Source: Sodalis praecaptivus (lineage in GTDB: Bacteria; Pseudomonadota; Gammaproteobacteria; Enterobacterales; Enterobacteriaceae). Taken from it: 64,000 nt of DNA. The notes beneath the pieces are model-generated. The model saw nothing but the letters and a program-made list of their open reading frames with translations, had not been told where the DNA came from and searched no databases. The stretch lies in contig NZ_CP006569.1 of the NCBI RefSeq assembly GCF_000517425.1, positions 3,400,760 through 3,464,759 of the forward strand, written 5' to 3'. Position 1 is the first letter of the stretch; each line of letters starts with the position of its first letter. Below, in pieces: positions 39,263 through 50,225 of the stretch. Both the position numbers and the translations under genes were made by a program.

Positions 39263-41257
39263 ATGTTCGGAAAATTAACGCTTGATTCGGTTCCGTACCA
39301 TGAACCGATCATTATGATAACCGTCGCCGCCATCATTGTGATTGGTCTGGGGCTGGTGGCCGCCATTACCTACTTCGGTAAATGGCAATATCTTTGGCAA
39401 GAGTGGTTCACCTCGGTAGACCATAAGAAAATCGGCATCATGTACATGATCGTGGCGTTCGTGATGCTGCTGCGCGGCTTCGCCGACGCCATCATGATGC
39501 GTTCGCAGCAGGCGCTGGCCTCGGCGGGCGAAGCGGGCTTTCTGCCGCCCCATCATTATGATCAGGTGGTGACCGCCCACGGCGTTATCATGATAATCTT
39601 CATGGCGACGCCGTTCGTGGTCGGGCTGATGAACCTGGCGGTGCCGCTGCAAATCGGCGCGCGTGACGTTGCCTTTCCTTTCCTGAACTCGGTGAGTTTC
39701 TGGTTCTTCGTCGTCGGCGTCATCCTGATTAACGTCTCTCTCGGCGTGGGTGAATTCGCCCAAACCGGCTGGGTGGCTTATCCGCCGCTGGCGGGCAAGG
39801 AGTACAGTCCCGGCGTCGGGGTCGATTACTGGATCTGGAGTATCCAGATAGCCGGTATCGGAACCACCCTGACCGGCGTTAACTTCTTCGCCACCATTCT
39901 GCGCATGCGCGCCCCCGGCATGCCGATGATGAAAATGCCGGTCTTCACCTGGGCCGCGCTGTGCACCAACGTGCTGATTATCGCCGCGTTCCCGATTTTA
40001 ACCGTGACCATCGTACTGCTGACCCTGGATCGCTATCTGGGTACCCATTTCTTCACCAATGATATGGGCGGCAACATGATGATGTACGTGAACCTGTTCT
40101 GGGCCTGGGGCCATCCGGAAGTGTACATCCTGGTGCTGCCGGTGTTCGGCGTGTTCTCGGAAGTGGTGGCCACTTTCTCGAAAAAACGCCTGTTCGGCTA
40201 CACCTCGCTGGTATGGGCGACCATCGCCATTACCGTGCTGTCGTTCTGCGTTTGGCTGCACCACTTCTTCACCATGGGCTCCGGCGCCAACGTCAACGCC
40301 TTCTTCGGCATCATGACCATGATCATCGCCATCCCGACCGGGGTGAAGATTTTCAACTGGCTGTTCACCATTTATCAGGGTCGCGTGGTGTTTAACTCCG
40401 CGATGCTGTGGACCATAGGCTTCGTCATCACCTTCTCCATCGGCGGGATGACCGGCGTGCTGCTGGCGGTGCCCGGCGCCGACTTCGTGCTGCACAACAG
40501 CCTGTTTTTGATTGCCCACTTCCATAACGTCATTATCGGCGGCGTGGTCTTCGGCTGCTTTGCCGGGATGACCTACTGGTTCCCGAAAGCCTTCGGCTAT
40601 ACCCTGAACGAAACCTGGGGCAAACGCGCTTTCTGGTTCTGGATTATCGGCTTCTATGTCGCATTCATGCCGCTGTACGCATTGGGCTTCATGGGGATGA
40701 CCCGTCGTTTGAGCCAGCAGATCGACCCCGTCTTCCATCCGCTGCTGATGGTGGCCGCCGCCGGCGCCGCGCTTATCGCGCTGGGTATCCTGTGCCAGGT
40801 GATCCAGATTGTGGTCAGCGTGCGCGATCGCGAAAAGAACCGCGACCTGACGGGCGATCCGTGGGGCGGCCGTACTCTGGAGTGGGCCACCTCCTCTCCC
40901 CCGCCGTTCTATAACTTCGCCATCGTGCCGGAGGTAAATAACCAGCGCGATGTGTTCTGGCAGATGAAAGAAGAAGGCACCGCTTATCAAAAACCGCTGG
41001 CCTATGAGCCGATCCATATGCCGAAAAACACCGGCGCCGGCGTGGTTATCGCCGCCTTCAGCCTGGTGTTTGGCTTTGCCTTGATCTGGCATATCTGGTG
41101 GCTGGCGATCGTCGGGTTTGCCGGCATGATCGTGACCTGGATAGTTCACAGCTTCAACGAAGACGTGGATTATTACGTGCCGGTAGAGGAAGTCGAGCGT
41201 ATTGAGAACCGGCATTTTGACCAAATCAGTGAAGCGGGCGTGAAGAATGTCAACTAA
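39263..41257 (+). CDS. cyoB: Cytochrome bo3 ubiquinol oxidase subunit I
   Basis: CyoB is the catalytic subunit holding low-spin heme b, heme o3 and copper B. The product is 664 residues (E. coli 663) with 15 transmembrane helices. The copper B ligand H284 and the cross-linked tyrosine lie in [12 protein letters not shown]. The HH pair in [10 protein letters not shown] and the [12 protein letters not shown] heme-ligand segment are intact. It overlaps cyoC by 11 bases. Confidence 0.98.
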   Translation: MFGKLTLDSVPYHEPIIMITVAAIIVIGLGLVAAITYFGKWQYLWQEWFTSVDHKKIGIMYMIVAFVMLLRGFADAIMMRSQQALASAGEAGFLPPHHYDQVVTAHGVIMIIFMATPFVVGLMNLAVPLQIGARDVAFPFLNSVSFWFFVVGVILINVSLGVGEFAQTGWVAYPPLAGKEYSPGVGVDYWIWSIQIAGIGTTLTGVNFFATILRMRAPGMPMMKMPVFTWAALCTNVLIIAAFPILTVTIVLLTLDRYLGTHFFTNDMGGNMMMYVNLFWAWGHPEVYILVLPVFGVFSEVVATFSKKRLFGYTSLVWATIAITVLSFCVWLHHFFTMGSGANVNAFFGIMTMIIAIPTGVKIFNWLFTIYQGRVVFNSAMLWTIGFVITFSIGGMTGVLLAVPGADFVLHNSLFLIAHFHNVIIGGVVFGCFAGMTYWFPKAFGYTLNETWGKRAFWFWIIGFYVAFMPLYALGFMGMTRRLSQQIDPVFHPLLMVAAAGAALIALGILCQVIQIVVSVRDREKNRDLTGDPWGGRTLEWATSSPPPFYNFAIVPEVNNQRDVFWQMKEEGTAYQKPLAYEPIHMPKNTGAGVVIAAFSLVFGFALIWHIWWLAIVGFAGMIVTWIVHSFNEDVDYYVPVEEVERIENRHFDQISEAGVKNVN

Positions 41258-41861
41258 GATCCTATCCAATCATGATACCGCCCATGCCGAGCATGGGCAC
41301 CACGATGCGGGAGCCAATAAAGTATTCGGTTTCTGGATCTACCTGATGAGCGACTGTATTTTGTTCGCCACCCTGTTCGCCACCTACGCCGTTCTGAGCA
41401 ACAGCGTGGCGGGCGGGCCAACGGGCAAAGAGATTTTCGAGCTGCCGTTCGTCCTGGTCGAAACCTTCTTCCTGCTGTTCAGTAGTATCACCTACGGCAT
41501 GGCGATCCTGGCCATGTACCGCGGCGACAAGAGCCGGGTCAACGTCTGGCTGGGCCTGACCTTCCTGTTCGGTCTGGGCTTTATCTGCATGGAGCTCTAC
41601 GAGTTCCATCATCTGATTGCCGAAGGCTATGGCCCGGATCGCAGCGCCTTCCTGTCCGGCTTCTTCACGCTGGTGGGCACCCATGGTCTGCACGTCACCT
41701 CCGGCCTTATCTGGATTGTGGTGATGATGGTTCAGGTCTCCCGTCGTGGTCTGACCCCGGTCAACCAAACCCGCCTGCAGTGCCTGAGCCTGTTCTGGCA
41801 CTTCCTGGACGTGGTCTGGATTTGCGTCTTTACCGTGGTGTATTTAATGGGGGCACTTTAA
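41247..41861 (+). CDS. cyoC: Cytochrome bo3 ubiquinol oxidase subunit III
   Basis: CyoC is the five-helix subunit III that helps assemble and stabilise the oxidase. The product is 204 residues, as in E. coli. The helices start at [23 protein letters not shown], and the [12 protein letters not shown] and [17 protein letters not shown] motifs typical of the CoxC family are present. It overlaps the end of cyoB by 11 bases and the start of cyoD by one base, showing tight translational coupling. Confidence 0.97.
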   Translation: MSTKILSNHDTAHAEHGHHDAGANKVFGFWIYLMSDCILFATLFATYAVLSNSVAGGPTGKEIFELPFVLVETFFLLFSSITYGMAILAMYRGDKSRVNVWLGLTFLFGLGFICMELYEFHHLIAEGYGPDRSAFLSGFFTLVGTHGLHVTSGLIWIVVMMVQVSRRGLTPVNQTRLQCLSLFWHFLDVVWICVFTVVYLMGAL

Positions 41862-42193
41862 TGAGTCATGCATCCGCAGGGCATACCGGCGCCAGCCACG
41901 GCAGCCATAAGTCCTATCTGATTGGTTTTATTCTCTCCATCATCCTGACGGTGATTCCGTTCGCCATGGTGATGCAGGGCTCCGCCAGCGAAAGTACGCT
42001 GATAGCGGTGCTGGTGATTTGCGCCGTGGTGCAGATTGTCGTGCATCTGGTGTATTTCCTGCACCTCAATACGTCGTCCGAGCAGCAGTGGAACCTGATA
42101 GCCTTCGTATTTGCGGTGATGATCATCGCAATCCTGGTGGTCGGCTCCTTGTGGATTATGTGGTACCTCAATCACAACTTGATGGGCCACTAA
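41861..42193 (+). CDS. cyoD: Cytochrome bo3 ubiquinol oxidase subunit IV
   Basis: CyoD is the small three-helix subunit IV, needed for copper B site assembly. The start at 41861 ([22 protein letters not shown]) overlaps the cyoC stop by one base and gives 110 residues (E. coli 109). The frame is open upstream inside cyoC, but homology begins here. The N-terminus is His/Ser/Gly rich, followed by helices at about residues 20-40, 48-68 and 80-102. cyoE follows after 15 bases. Confidence 0.96.
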   Translation: MSHASAGHTGASHGSHKSYLIGFILSIILTVIPFAMVMQGSASESTLIAVLVICAVVQIVVHLVYFLHLNTSSEQQWNLIAFVFAVMIIAILVVGSLWIMWYLNHNLMGH

Positions 42194-42208
42194 CAGAGCG
42201 CAACGGTA

Positions 42209-43099
42209 ATGATTAAGCAATACCTGCAAGTAACAAAACCAGGAATTATTTTCGGTAATCTAATTTCTGTCATCGGGGGCTTTTTGCTGGCTGCAAAGGG
42301 CCAGATAGACTATGCCCTGTTTCTCGCCACGCTGGTCGGTGTATCGCTGGTGGTCGCCTCGGGTTGCGTGTTTAACAACTATATCGATCGCGACATCGAC
42401 CGGAAAATGGAAAGGACCAAAAACAGGGTCCTGGTGAGAGGGTTGATTTCTCTGAAAGCCAGTCTGGTTTACGCTACGGTGCTGGGTATTGCCGGTTTTG
42501 CGCTGCTGTATCTGGCGGCCAATCCGCTGGCCATGTGGCTGGCGGTAATGGGCTTTATCGTCTATGTCGGCGTCTACAGCCTGTATATGAAGCGCAAATC
42601 CGTCTACGGTACGCTTATCGGCAGCTTGTCCGGCGCCGCGCCGCCGGTGATTGGCTACTGCGCCGTCAGCGACCGGTTCGACACCGGCGCATTGATTTTG
42701 CTACTGATCTTCAGCCTGTGGCAAATGCCGCACTCTTATGCCATCGCCATCTTCCGTTTCAAGGATTATCAGGCGGCGTCGATTCCGGTGTTGCCGGTAA
42801 AACGCGGCATTTCCGTCACTAAACACCATATTACCCTGTATATCATCGGTTTTATGGTGGCGACGCTGATGCTGACGCTGAGCGGTTATGCCGGCTACAA
42901 ATACCTGATTGTCGCCGCCTCGGTCAGCGTTTGGTGGCTCGGCATGGCGCTACAGGGCTATAAATCCGCCAATGACGATAAAGTCTGGGCGCGCAAGCTG
43001 TTCATCTTTTCGATCGTTGCTATCACCTCGCTCAGCGTGATGATGTCGGTGGACTTTATGGTGCCTTCCGCCACCAGCCTGCTCACCTACGTCTGGTAG
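42209..43099 (+). CDS. cyoE: Protoheme IX farnesyltransferase (heme O synthase)
   Basis: CyoE adds a farnesyl group to heme b to make heme o for CyoB. The product is 296 residues, as in E. coli. This UbiA-superfamily protein has the first aspartate-rich motif [18 protein letters not shown] (about residues 53-70) and a [12 protein letters not shown] second loop. It has seven to nine transmembrane helices. It is the last gene of the cyo operon and works with farnesyl diphosphate made by IspA in the same window. Confidence 0.97.
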   Translation: MIKQYLQVTKPGIIFGNLISVIGGFLLAAKGQIDYALFLATLVGVSLVVASGCVFNNYIDRDIDRKMERTKNRVLVRGLISLKASLVYATVLGIAGFALLYLAANPLAMWLAVMGFIVYVGVYSLYMKRKSVYGTLIGSLSGAAPPVIGYCAVSDRFDTGALILLLIFSLWQMPHSYAIAIFRFKDYQAASIPVLPVKRGISVTKHHITLYIIGFMVATLMLTLSGYAGYKYLIVAASVSVWWLGMALQGYKSANDDKVWARKLFIFSIVAITSLSVMMSVDFMVPSATSLLTYVW

Positions 43100-43324
43100 C
43101 CATCCGCCCTACCCTCTTTCCGGCAGGGCGCAGGCCCTGCCCTCTTCCTGCCCTTTTCACCTCACTGTCAGCCATGGCCGCCGGAGCCGCGACGGCGCCG
43201 CGCTCCGGCTATCGCCACGCCCGCTGGGCAAAGGGGGATGACGTTAACATCTGTTAAATATCATTCCATTTCCCGTCATGCGTTAAGGCATTACAATGGC
43301 CCGGTAAGATATTTCGAGGTAGTG

Positions 43325-44677
43325 ATGAACGACACAAAAATGACCGGCATGGAGCTGCGGGCCACCTGGGGCCTGGGTACGGTATTTTCACTGCGCATGC
43401 TGGGCATGTTCATGGTATTGCCGGTATTGACCACCTACGGCATGGCCTTGCAGGGCGCCAGCGAATCGCTTATCGGCCTCGCTATCGGTATTTACGGGTT
43501 GGCGCAGGCGATTTTTCAGATCCCCTTCGGCCTGGTTTCCGACCGCGTCGGTCGTAAGCCGCTTATCGTCGGCGGCTTGCTGGTCTTCGCTCTCGGCAGC
43601 GCCATTGCCGCGCTGACCGACAACATTTGGGGGGTGATACTCGGCCGCGCGTTGCAGGGATCCGGTGCCATTGCCGCCGCGGTAATGGCGCTGCTGTCGG
43701 ATTTGACCCGCGAACAAAACCGCACCAAGGCGATGGCGTTTATCGGCGTCAGCTTTGGCGTGACCTTTGCCATCGCCATGGTGGTGGGCCCGATAGTCAC
43801 CCACGCCATCGGACTAAACGGCCTGTTCTGGGGCATCACCGCGCTGGCGCTGGCCGGCGTCGTGCTTACCCTATTGGTGGTGCCCACCGCCGGCGACCAT
43901 ACCCTCAACCGCGAGTCGGGCATCGTGCGCGGCAGCGTCGGCAAAGTCCTGGCCAATCCACAATTGCTAAAACTCAATATGGGTATTTTTTGCCTGCACG
44001 CCATGCTGATGTCGAGCTTCGTCGCCTTGCCGCCCATGATGGCCGGCGCCGGCTTTTTGCCTAGCGAACAATGGAAAGTGTATCTGATCACCATGCTGGT
44101 TTCGTTTGCCGCGGTGGTGCCGGCGATCATTTACGCCGAAGTTAAGCGCCATATGAAGCGCGTTTTTTTGGGTTGCGTGACGCTGCTGCTGTTTGCCGAG
44201 CTGGTATTGCTCGCGGCGGGCAACCATCTGTGGGTGATGTTCGCCGGCATCCAACTGTTCTTTCTGGCATTCAACGTTATGGAGGCCCTCTTACCTTCGT
44301 TGATTAGCAAAGAGTCGCCGGCCGGCTATAAAGGGACCGCTATGGGCGTGTACTCCACCAGCCAGTTTCTCGGCGTTGCATTCGGCGGCACGCTCGGCGG
44401 TTTTCTGTTTCAGCTTCAGGGGGCATGGCTGGTGTTTCTGGCGGGGGCGGTAATAGCGTTGGCCTGGTGGGGGGTGAGCGCGACGCTGCGTGAACCGCCC
44501 TACGTCAGCAGCCTGCGCATCGCCCTGCCCGGTCGCGCGGCGGCCGATAGTCAACTGGCGCAGCGTCTACAGGCGCAGCCCGGCGTAACCGAAGTGGTGG
44601 TGGTGCCCGAAGAGCGCAGCGCCTACGTTAAGGTGGATACCAAACAAACCAACCGCGCGGCGCTGGAAAAGGCGGTG
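43325..44677 (+). CDS. yajR: MFS transporter YajR
   Basis: YajR is a proton-driven major facilitator transporter with a cytosolic C-terminal YAM domain; the substrate is unknown. The ATG at 43325 (MNDTKMTGMELRATWGLGTV) follows GAGG closely. From it the frame encodes about 453 residues (E. coli 454) and ends in the GCGGTCTAA stretch near 44677-44686. Motif A appears as GLVSDRVGRKPLIVGG. The ferredoxin-like YAM domain occupies about the last 65 residues (VTEVVVVPEERSAYVKVDTK). An upstream in-frame extension to 43238 is not conserved. It is convergent with yajQ. Confidence 0.92.
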
Positions 44678-44890
44678 GCGGTCTAACGCCGGCGTCGCCG
44701 CCCAATCAGGCGCCGCAGTCGCAAACCGCCCGTTGTGCTGCCCTCCTCCGTGGTCTTGACGGCTGCATCGTCAAAGGCCGCAGCTCGTTAAAACGGCAAG
44801 CGCCCTCACGCCTCGCCGCGCCGGGAAACGGCAGCGGCCAGCGGTCGCTTACGGCGCGGTAACAGCACTGGGATCGGCGCCGGCGGGGCG

Positions 44891-45382
44891 TTAATCGCGA
44901 AAGTTGGTGAATTGGAAGGGTTGACCCAGCTCCCCGCCTTTGACCAGCGCGATAACCTGCTGCAGGTCATCGCGAGCCTTACCGGTGACACGGACCTGCT
45001 CGCCCTGGATCTGCGCCTGCACCTTCAGCTTGCTGTCTTTAATGAGTTTAACGATTTTCTTGGCCAGGCCGGTTTCGATTCCCTGTTTGAGCTTCGCATC
45101 AACGCTGTAGGTTTTCCCGCTGTGCTCCAGTTCGTCCGGCAATTCGATAGCGCCGCCTTCAATGCCGCGCTTGGCCAGTTTTTCGCGCAGGATTTCGATC
45201 AGTTGTTTCACCTGAAAATCCGATTCGCTGGCGGCCTTGATGGTCTGATTTTTTTCATTCAACTCAAAGCTGGCCGGGACATTGCGAAAGTCCCAGCGAG
45301 TGCTCAGTTCGCGATTGGCGTTTTCCACCGCATTACGAACTTCTTGCATATCAATTTCTGACACGATATCAAATGAGGGCAT
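44891..45382 (-). CDS. yajQ: YajQ family nucleotide-binding protein
   Basis: YajQ is a UPF0234-family protein; homologues bind cyclic di-GMP or RNA. The start at 45382 ([20 protein letters not shown]) gives 163 residues, as in E. coli. Two ferredoxin-like halves are visible, with conserved STRWDFRN and the C-terminal [18 protein letters not shown]...[10 protein letters not shown]. Seven extra upstream codons are open but not conserved. It is divergent from panE and convergent with yajR. Confidence 0.95.
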   Translation of the reverse strand: MPSFDIVSEIDMQEVRNAVENANRELSTRWDFRNVPASFELNEKNQTIKAASESDFQVKQLIEILREKLAKRGIEGGAIELPDELEHSGKTYSVDAKLKQGIETGLAKKIVKLIKDSKLKVQAQIQGEQVRVTGKARDDLQQVIALVKGGELGQPFQFTNFRD

Positions 45383-45573
45383 ACTGTGGCTCCGGCAAGG
45401 CAAAATTTGCCCATATCATACCTTCAAGGGCAAAGAGATAAAAGACGGGATCCCCGCGCTACGTTACGCGCTGGCGCGCCGGGATAATCTGCGGCACAGC
45501 AGAAAAGTCTATACTTATGGCTCCAGGGTGATGTGCGGCCGGAGCCCTATCATTTCGCTACAGGGTAAGGAAA

Positions 45574-46485
45574 ATGAAAATTACCGTTCTGGGTTGTGGC
45601 GCATTGGGGCAGCTATGGCTGGCGGCGCTCAGCCGCCAGGGTCACAGCGTCCAGGGATGGCTACGGGTGCCGCAATCGGTTTGCGCCGTGGACGTTATCA
45701 GCCCGCAAGGGCGGGAAAGCCGTTTGCAACTGCCCGCCAATAACGCCGAGCATTTGGCTAACAGCGATCTGCTGCTGGTCACGCTGAAAGCCTGGCAGGT
45801 ATCGGGGGCGGTGCGGGCGCTGTTGCCGCAGTTGCGGGCCGATTGCGCCATCTTGCTGCTGCATAACGGGCTCGGCGCCCGTGAAGAATTACCCGCCCTG
45901 GTCCAGCCGCTGATCATGGGCACCACTACCCATGCCGCCCACCGCGAAGAGGCCAAAATTCACCATGTTTATGCCGGCACGACCCGCATCGGGCCCGGTA
46001 ATAGCCAGGCGCAACAGGCCAGCGCCATTGCCGAAGTGCTACACCACGCCCTACCTGAGGTCGCCTGGCACAACAATATTGCCGCCTCCAGTTGGGTCAA
46101 ACTTGCCGCCAACTGTGTGATTAATCCTCTCACCGCGATCCACGATTGTCGCAACGGCGAGCTGGAGCGCTATGCGGCGGAAATCGAGGCCATCTGCCGC
46201 GAGGTGGCGATGGTGATGGACCGCGAGGGCTACCATACCCATTACGAAAGCCTGCTGTTCTATGTTGGCCAGGTCATCCGCAGCACCGCCGATAATGTCT
46301 CCTCCATGTTGCAGGATGTCCGGGCGCAGCGGCATTCGGAAATTGATTATATCAACGGCCATATTCTACGGCGCGCACGGGCGCACGGGCTGAGCGTGCC
46401 GGAGAACCAGCGACTGTTTGATTTGGTGAAACGCAAGGAGGAAAGCTATGGACAAAACGATTCTTCTCTGTCTGGCAGATGGTAG
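45574..46485 (+). CDS. panE: 2-dehydropantoate 2-reductase
   Basis: PanE reduces ketopantoate to pantoate with NADPH in the coenzyme A pathway. The 303-residue product equals the E. coli length. The nucleotide-binding glycine motif GCGALGQLW is at residues 7-15. The catalytic lysine region [18 protein letters not shown] and the substrate-site motif [21 protein letters not shown] are intact. Its 3' end overlaps yajL by 38 bases in another frame, so the two genes are probably co-transcribed. Confidence 0.96.
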   Translation: MKITVLGCGALGQLWLAALSRQGHSVQGWLRVPQSVCAVDVISPQGRESRLQLPANNAEHLANSDLLLVTLKAWQVSGAVRALLPQLRADCAILLLHNGLGAREELPALVQPLIMGTTTHAAHREEAKIHHVYAGTTRIGPGNSQAQQASAIAEVLHHALPEVAWHNNIAASSWVKLAANCVINPLTAIHDCRNGELERYAAEIEAICREVAMVMDREGYHTHYESLLFYVGQVIRSTADNVSSMLQDVRAQRHSEIDYINGHILRRARAHGLSVPENQRLFDLVKRKEESYGQNDSSLSGRW

Positions 46486-47038
46486 TGAAGAAACCGAAGC
46501 CGTCACCACCTTCGATCTGCTGGTGCGCGCCGGTTTCCAGGTGCGCGCGGCCAGCGTCAACGGCGATGGCGGGCTGACCATCGCCGGATCGCGCGGCGTG
46601 CGTCTGCTGGCCGACGCGCCGCTGGCGGCGCTGGCGGACGAGCCCTATGACGCCATGGTACTGCCCGGCGGTATGCAGGGCGCCGAGTGCTTTCAGCGCA
46701 GTCCGTTGCTGGTGGCGTGCGTGCGCCGTATGCATCTCGACGGTAAATTGGTGGCGGCGATCTGCGCCGCGCCGGCATTGGTGTTGCAGCACCATCAGCT
46801 GTTCAGCCAGGCGAATATGACCGGTTTTCCGGTGCTTAAAGACCGCATCCCCGCCGAACGCTGGGTGGATCAGCGGGTGGTCTATGATGCGCGTTATCGG
46901 CTCCTCACCAGCCAAGGGCCGGGGACGGCTATGGATTTCGCTCTCAAAATCATTGAGTTACTCGCCGGCCGGCCGCGCGCGGCCGCGGTAGCGGCGCAGC
47001 TGGTGCTGCCGCAGGGCATTGACAGCTACCAGGATTAG
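46448..47038 (+). CDS. yajL: DJ-1/PfpI family protein deglycase YajL
   Basis: YajL is a DJ-1-like oxidative-stress protein with reported chaperone or deglycase activity. The product is 196 residues (E. coli 196). The reactive cysteine is C106 in [12 protein letters not shown], and the glutamate of the nucleophile elbow lies in [14 protein letters not shown] (residues 8-21). The start lies inside panE, giving an unusually long 38-base overlap. It is convergent with thiI across a 46-bp repeat array. Confidence 0.95.
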   Translation: MDKTILLCLADGSEETEAVTTFDLLVRAGFQVRAASVNGDGGLTIAGSRGVRLLADAPLAALADEPYDAMVLPGGMQGAECFQRSPLLVACVRRMHLDGKLVAAICAAPALVLQHHQLFSQANMTGFPVLKDRIPAERWVDQRVVYDARYRLLTSQGPGTAMDFALKIIELLAGRPRAAAVAAQLVLPQGIDSYQD

Positions 47039-47065
47039 CAACGGGCCGGATTGGGCCGCCGCTGC

Positions 47066-47295
47066 GGTTCAGCGCGGGCCAAGCGTGCAGACCCGATTGA
47101 GCGGCAGCCGCGGCTGAGCGCGGGCCAGGAACGCAGATCATGGTGAGCGGCAGCCGCGGTTCAGTGCGGGCCAAGCGTGCCGATCAGGGTGGGCGGCAGC
47201 CGCGGTTCAGCGCGGGCCAAGCGTGCCGATCAGGGTGAGCGGCAGCCGCGGTTCAGCGCGCGCCAAGCGTGCCGATCAGGGTGGGCGGTCACCGT
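47066..47295. repeat. 46-bp tandem array, 5 units
   Basis: Five contiguous units of exactly 46 bp start at 47066, 47112, 47158, 47204 and 47250. The consensus begins GGTTCAGCGCGGGCCAAGCG, contains TGCCGATCAGGGTGAGC and ends GGCAGCCGC. Units 3 and 4 differ by only a couple of bases; units 1, 2 and the end of unit 5 are more diverged. Each unit can fold small stems (CCGCG...CGCGG across the junction). 46 is not a multiple of three. It fills the convergent yajL/thiI gap. Confidence 0.9.
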
Positions 47296-47369
47296 GGCGT
47301 TGAACGAAACGCGCGCTCCAGATAGCGGCATGAAGGCGGGCACGGTCTGCTCACCGCGCCCGTGAGGCT

Positions 47370-48821
47370 TTACGGGCGGTAAACCTTCACATTATGAAAA
47401 CCCTGCTCGCGCAAATAAAGCGCCTGCAAGCGGCTCATCACCCCGCGATCGCAGTAAAGCAAGTAAGATTTACTCTGATCCAGATCGCCAAATTGGCTGC
47501 CCAGTTTGTAAAACGGCAACGTCTGCACCGCCACATTGTCCAGCGTCAGCGGGCGGCCTTCCTGTTCATCCTGCGAGCGGATATCCAGCACGACATCGCC
47601 ACTGCCCAATTCGGCGGTCGTTTCCACTTCGGTTATCGGCGCGGCGGTCGCGTCGGCGGCAATCTCGCGGATATCCAGCACCTGCGCCTGCGCCACCGCC
47701 GCGTCCAGCACGGCGAAATCGAATTGCCCCTCTTCCTGCTCGATGCGGCTTTTCACCGCCCGCACGGTCGGGCTTTTGGAAATCACCCCGCAATATTCCG
47801 GCATGGTTTTCGCGAATTCTTCCGTGCCTATCTGGCGCGCCAGCGTGATGATATGCTCTTTGTCATGGGAGATGAGCGGACGCAGGATAAGCGTGTCCGA
47901 AGCATTATCAATCAAACGCAAATTGGTCAGCGTCTGGCTGGAGACCTGCCCCAGCGCCTCGCCGGTCACCAGCGCCTGGATCCCGTAGCGCTCGGCCATG
48001 GCCGACGCCGCGCGCACCATCATACGTTTTAGCACGACGCCCATCTGACCATCGTCCACCTTTGCCAGAATCTCATTCACTACCGACGCGAAATCAAGGG
48101 ACACAAAGCGGACTTTATGCGACAGACCATAACGGCGCCACAAATGATATGCCACCTGACGGACGCCGATCTCATGCGCCGCGCCGCCAAGATTAAAAAA
48201 GCAGTAATTCACCCTACAGCCGCGGCGCATCAGCATGTAACTGGACACGCCGGAATCGAAGCCACCGGAAATCAGCGACAGCACATCCTCCTGGGTACCG
48301 ATAGGGAAGCCGCCAAGGCCTTCGAGGCGTTCGGTTATCAGCAGTAGTCGGTCGTTATCGATTTCCAGCAGTACCGTTTCGTCCGGATGGGTCAGTTTAA
48401 CGCGGGTATTTTCCACATTCTGGTTCAAACCACCGCCGACGTAGCGCTCGACATCCTGCGACGTGAAATCGTGCGTGCCGCGGCGTTTTACCCGCACGCA
48501 AAAGCTTTTACCCACCAGACGGTCGCGATACATCGCCAGCGTTTGCAGGTAAATATCGTGCATATCCTGCCAGGGACGCTCCTCCACCGCCAGAATGTGA
48601 TGGATCCCCGGAATGCGGGTCAACGCATCGGCCACCTGAGGACGACGGAGTTCATTGCCGGTGCGCACCTCGATATGATCCCAATGGCGTACCACCGCCA
48701 CCGACTCATCGCACTCTTTGAGAATATTGCGGATATTGCTGGTGAGAATTTTAATAAAGCGCAACCGCACGGATTGACTTTTTATCGTGATTTCCGGAAA
48801 CAGTTTGATGATAAACTTCAT
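47370..48821 (-). CDS. thiI: tRNA 4-thiouridine / thiazole sulfurtransferase ThiI
   Basis: ThiI transfers sulfur from IscS to make 4-thiouridine in tRNA and to feed thiamine thiazole synthesis. The product is 483 residues (E. coli 482). It has an N-terminal ferredoxin-like and THUMP region (to about residue 165), the PP-loop [13 protein letters not shown] (about 184-196), a cysteine in [14 protein letters not shown], and a C-terminal rhodanese domain with the persulfide cysteine at residue 457 ([10 protein letters not shown]). It is divergent from xseB across a gap with a 15-bp inverted repeat. Confidence 0.97.
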   Translation of the reverse strand: MKFIIKLFPEITIKSQSVRLRFIKILTSNIRNILKECDESVAVVRHWDHIEVRTGNELRRPQVADALTRIPGIHHILAVEERPWQDMHDIYLQTLAMYRDRLVGKSFCVRVKRRGTHDFTSQDVERYVGGGLNQNVENTRVKLTHPDETVLLEIDNDRLLLITERLEGLGGFPIGTQEDVLSLISGGFDSGVSSYMLMRRGCRVNYCFFNLGGAAHEIGVRQVAYHLWRRYGLSHKVRFVSLDFASVVNEILAKVDDGQMGVVLKRMMVRAASAMAERYGIQALVTGEALGQVSSQTLTNLRLIDNASDTLILRPLISHDKEHIITLARQIGTEEFAKTMPEYCGVISKSPTVRAVKSRIEQEEGQFDFAVLDAAVAQAQVLDIREIAADATAAPITEVETTAELGSGDVVLDIRSQDEQEGRPLTLDNVAVQTLPFYKLGSQFGDLDQSKSYLLYCDRGVMSRLQALYLREQGFHNVKVYRP

Positions 48822-48885
48822 GGCGATAGTCGTTATTTGATCATTAAAGAGTCACGCGTCGCAACACGTTATATAATGGGGCATT

Positions 48886-49000
48886 GGCCCACGTTAGCCC
48901 TGGCGTCGGCCTCTCGGCCCTGCGGCGCGGAGTATACCACTTTATGCCGTGGGATTAAGGCGCAATTTGCTTATCACCGCACTCTGGGCTAACGTGGGCC
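48886..49000. repeat. Perfect 15-bp inverted repeat around 85 bp
   Basis: GGCCCACGTTAGCCC (48886-48900) and its exact reverse complement GGGCTAACGTGGGCC (48986-49000) flank 85 bp in the thiI/xseB divergent gap. The spacing and perfect arms could be a small miniature element, a long hairpin in an xseB or thiI leader, or a pair of protein sites. No target-site duplication is obvious. Confidence 0.75.
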
Positions 49001-49040
49001 GCCACCCGCGCCTTCGCTATTGACCGGTAGGATACAGACC

Positions 49041-49289
49041 ATGCCAAAAAAAACTGAACAACCCGCCAGTTTTGAAACTGCCCTAAAAGAGCTGGAGCAG
49101 ATAGTCACCCGCCTCGAATCCGGGGAATTGCCGCTGGAGCAGGCGCTTAACGAATTCGAGCAGGGCGTGCAGCTGGCGCGCCAGGGTCAGAAAACGCTGC
49201 AACAGGCGGAACAGCGGGTGCAAATATTGTTAAATGACGCGCCAGACGCACAGCTTACTCCCTTTGCGCCGGAAAATGATGCGTTATGA
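49041..49289 (+). CDS. xseB: Exodeoxyribonuclease VII small subunit
   Basis: XseB is the small subunit of exonuclease VII, which degrades single-stranded DNA. The start at 49041 ([20 protein letters not shown]) gives 82 residues (E. coli 80), with the coiled family core [28 protein letters not shown]. Seven upstream codons from a TTG are open but not conserved. It overlaps ispA by four bases (ATGA) and is first in xseB-ispA-dxs. Confidence 0.96.
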   Translation: MPKKTEQPASFETALKELEQIVTRLESGELPLEQALNEFEQGVQLARQGQKTLQQAEQRVQILLNDAPDAQLTPFAPENDAL

Positions 49290-50188
49290 CCGATTTCGCC
49301 CGCGCGTTAGAAGATAGCCGCCAGCAGGTGGATGCGGCGTTGGAACACTATCTGCACACCCTGACCAGCCAGCAGACGCCGCTGGTCCAGGCCATGCGCC
49401 ACGGCGCTCTGCTGGGGGGCAAACGGCTGCGGCCCTTTTTGGTTTATCAGACCGGCCGGCTATTCGGACTCACGCCCGCAAGCCTTGATGCGCCGGCGAG
49501 CGCGATTGAGTGTATCCATGCCTATTCGCTGATTCATGACGATCTGCCGGCGATGGATAACGACGCGCTGCGCCGCGGCTTGCCGACCTGCCACGTCAAA
49601 TTTGGTGAAACTACCGCCATTCTGGCCGGCGATGCGCTGCAAACGCTGGCTTTCAGCATCCTGGCCGATGCGGAAATGCCTGAGGTCAGCGCACAGGATA
49701 GGCTGCAAATGATCTCGACCCTGGCTGCCGCCAGCGGCGCCGACGGCATGTGCCTCGGGCAGGCGCTCGATTTGGCGGCGGAGGGTCAGCAGGTATCCGC
49801 CGCGCGTCTGGAGACGATTCACCGGCACAAGACCGGCGCCCTTATCCGCGCCGCGGTGCGGATGGGCGCGCTGGCGGCCGGCGAACGCGGCAGCCCGGCG
49901 CTGGGCTATCTCGATCGTTTCGCTGCCGCCATCGGCCTGGCTTTCCAGGTACAAGACGATATTCTTGATGTCGTGGGCGACAGTCAAACCACCGGCAAGC
50001 GGCAGGGAGCGGACCAGGAATTAGGCAAAAGTACCTATCCGGCCCTGCTGGGACTGGACATGGCGCGGGCCAAGGCTCAGGATCTGTATCACGAATCGCT
50101 AGCATCCTTAGAATGTGTCGCCGCACTCGGTTATGATACCGCCACGCTGGTGGCGCTGGCGCGCTATATTATTGAACGTGACAAATAA
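49286..50188 (+). CDS. ispA: (2E,6E)-farnesyl diphosphate synthase
   Basis: IspA condenses isopentenyl and dimethylallyl/geranyl diphosphates to farnesyl diphosphate, for undecaprenyl phosphate, quinones and heme o. The product is 300 residues (E. coli 299). The first aspartate-rich motif DDLPAMD is at residues 85-91 and the second, DDILD, lies in [19 protein letters not shown]. It overlaps xseB by four bases and precedes dxs by 37 bases, so precursor and product steps share an operon. Confidence 0.97.
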   Translation: MTDFARALEDSRQQVDAALEHYLHTLTSQQTPLVQAMRHGALLGGKRLRPFLVYQTGRLFGLTPASLDAPASAIECIHAYSLIHDDLPAMDNDALRRGLPTCHVKFGETTAILAGDALQTLAFSILADAEMPEVSAQDRLQMISTLAAASGADGMCLGQALDLAAEGQQVSAARLETIHRHKTGALIRAAVRMGALAAGERGSPALGYLDRFAAAIGLAFQVQDDILDVVGDSQTTGKRQGADQELGKSTYPALLGLDMARAKAQDLYHESLASLECVAALGYDTATLVALARYIIERDK

Positions 50189-50225
50189 GTGATGTGGTTT
50201 TTTACACCTCAGATATGAGTACCCC

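Noticed and set aside
39998..41269. 423-codon open frame on the minus strand, His/Asp/Gln rich
   Set aside because: It is antisense to cyoB, and its composition is what a membrane-protein gene gives when read in reverse.
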